From NCBI GenBank assembly GCA_013813945.1, contig JACCQV010001141.1:1-5856 (forward strand): a stretch of 5,856 bases of DNA, in the 5' to 3' direction. The position numbers were made by a program, and so were the translations under genes. The notes beneath the pieces were generated by a model, which saw only the letters and a list, made by a program, of their open reading frames with translations, had not been told where the DNA came from and made no database searches. How positions within the stretch are numbered: position 1 is the stretch's first letter; the number at the start of each line of letters is the position of its first letter. Positions 5,721 to 5,856 of the stretch are shown piece after piece. The DNA is from Deltaproteobacteria bacterium. GTDB lineage: Bacteria > Myxococcota_A > Polyangia > Haliangiales > Haliangiaceae.

Positions 5721-5856
5721 TCACTGGGTCGCGGCAACGGCCGCCCGGGCCTCCGCGAGACCCTCGGTACCCTCGTCGGCCTTGCTCCACAGGTCGACGA
5801 GCTGCTTGTACGACTCGCGAGCCGCTGGATCCTTGGCGCGGGACGCAGCGCGCGCG
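5721..5856 (-). CDS. C-terminal 44-45 codons of a probable TPR-type protein (runs off right edge)
   Basis: Reading leftward from the right edge, one frame is open for 44 complete codons and ends at TGA (5723-5721). The translation begins ARAASRAKDPAARESYK, continues QLVDLWSKADEGTEGLAEAR, and ends AAVAATQ. It is Ala/Glu/Arg-rich and clearly helical, with G/C at nearly every third position. The pattern 'Y..L..LW..AD......EAR' resembles the last helices of tetratricopeptide-repeat proteins, including the TPR tails of myxobacterial Ser/Thr kinases; this is inference from a short stretch, and the catalytic or main part lies outside the window. It converges with the sensor phosphatase, with 79 bases between the two stops, so the two are not cotranscribed. 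Confidence 0.68.
   Translation of the reverse strand, partial: ARAASRAKDPAARESYKQLVDLWSKADEGTEGLAEARAAVAATQ

Noticed and set aside
1..5856. CRISPR array, phage, transposase, toxin-antitoxin or RNA gene
   Set aside because: No regularly spaced direct repeats, no transposase or phage motifs, no tRNA-like fold and no small gene pair were seen; the only repeats are the two in-frame linker repeats.

Overview
The window looks like a piece of a high-GC myxobacterial (Myxococcota) chromosome. The evidence is the strong G/C preference at codon third positions, two lipoproteins whose acylated cysteine is followed by Asp/Ala/Pro-rich tethers (the 'IDAPPDA' and 'DAGTPDAG' style common in Myxococcota, especially Haliangium/Kofleriaceae-like lineages), and a very large one-component surface sensor. 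The taxonomic call is inference from style, not from a marker gene.

Layout from left to right. (1) Positions 1-114, minus strand: the first 38 codons of a secreted protein, with a clean signal peptide and the rest lying off the left edge. (2) Positions 115-414: a divergent intergenic region with a good Shine-Dalgarno for the rightward gene and only weak promoter candidates. (3) 415-1395 and 1455-2108, plus strand: two tandem, closely spaced lipoproteins of unknown function, probably one transcription unit. (4) 2109-2335: a spacer with a candidate sigma-54 type -24/-12 element. (5) 2336-5641, plus strand: a 1101-residue transmembrane sensor with a signal peptide, an Ala/Pro/Lys linker, fourteen 'two-component regulator propeller' repeats, a Y_Y_Y domain, one membrane helix, a short helical linker and a cytoplasmic SpoIIE/PP2C-type serine phosphatase. 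(6) 5642-5720: a short convergent spacer with a small GC hairpin that could end the leftward gene and resembles a dispersed intergenic element. (7) 5721-5856, minus strand: the last 44 codons of a gene whose C-terminus resembles the end of a TPR-rich protein.

The central object is the sensor phosphatase. Its outside half is built like the hybrid two-component (HTCS) carbohydrate sensors of Bacteroidetes: two seven-bladed propellers plus Y_Y_Y. Its inside half carries no histidine kinase, receiver or DNA-binding domain, only a PP2C-type phosphatase. The likely output is therefore dephosphorylation of a partner such as a STAS anti-anti-sigma protein, and no such partner is encoded in this window. 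The two lipoproteins upstream are surface or periplasm-exposed and could be functionally linked to it, but only proximity supports that.
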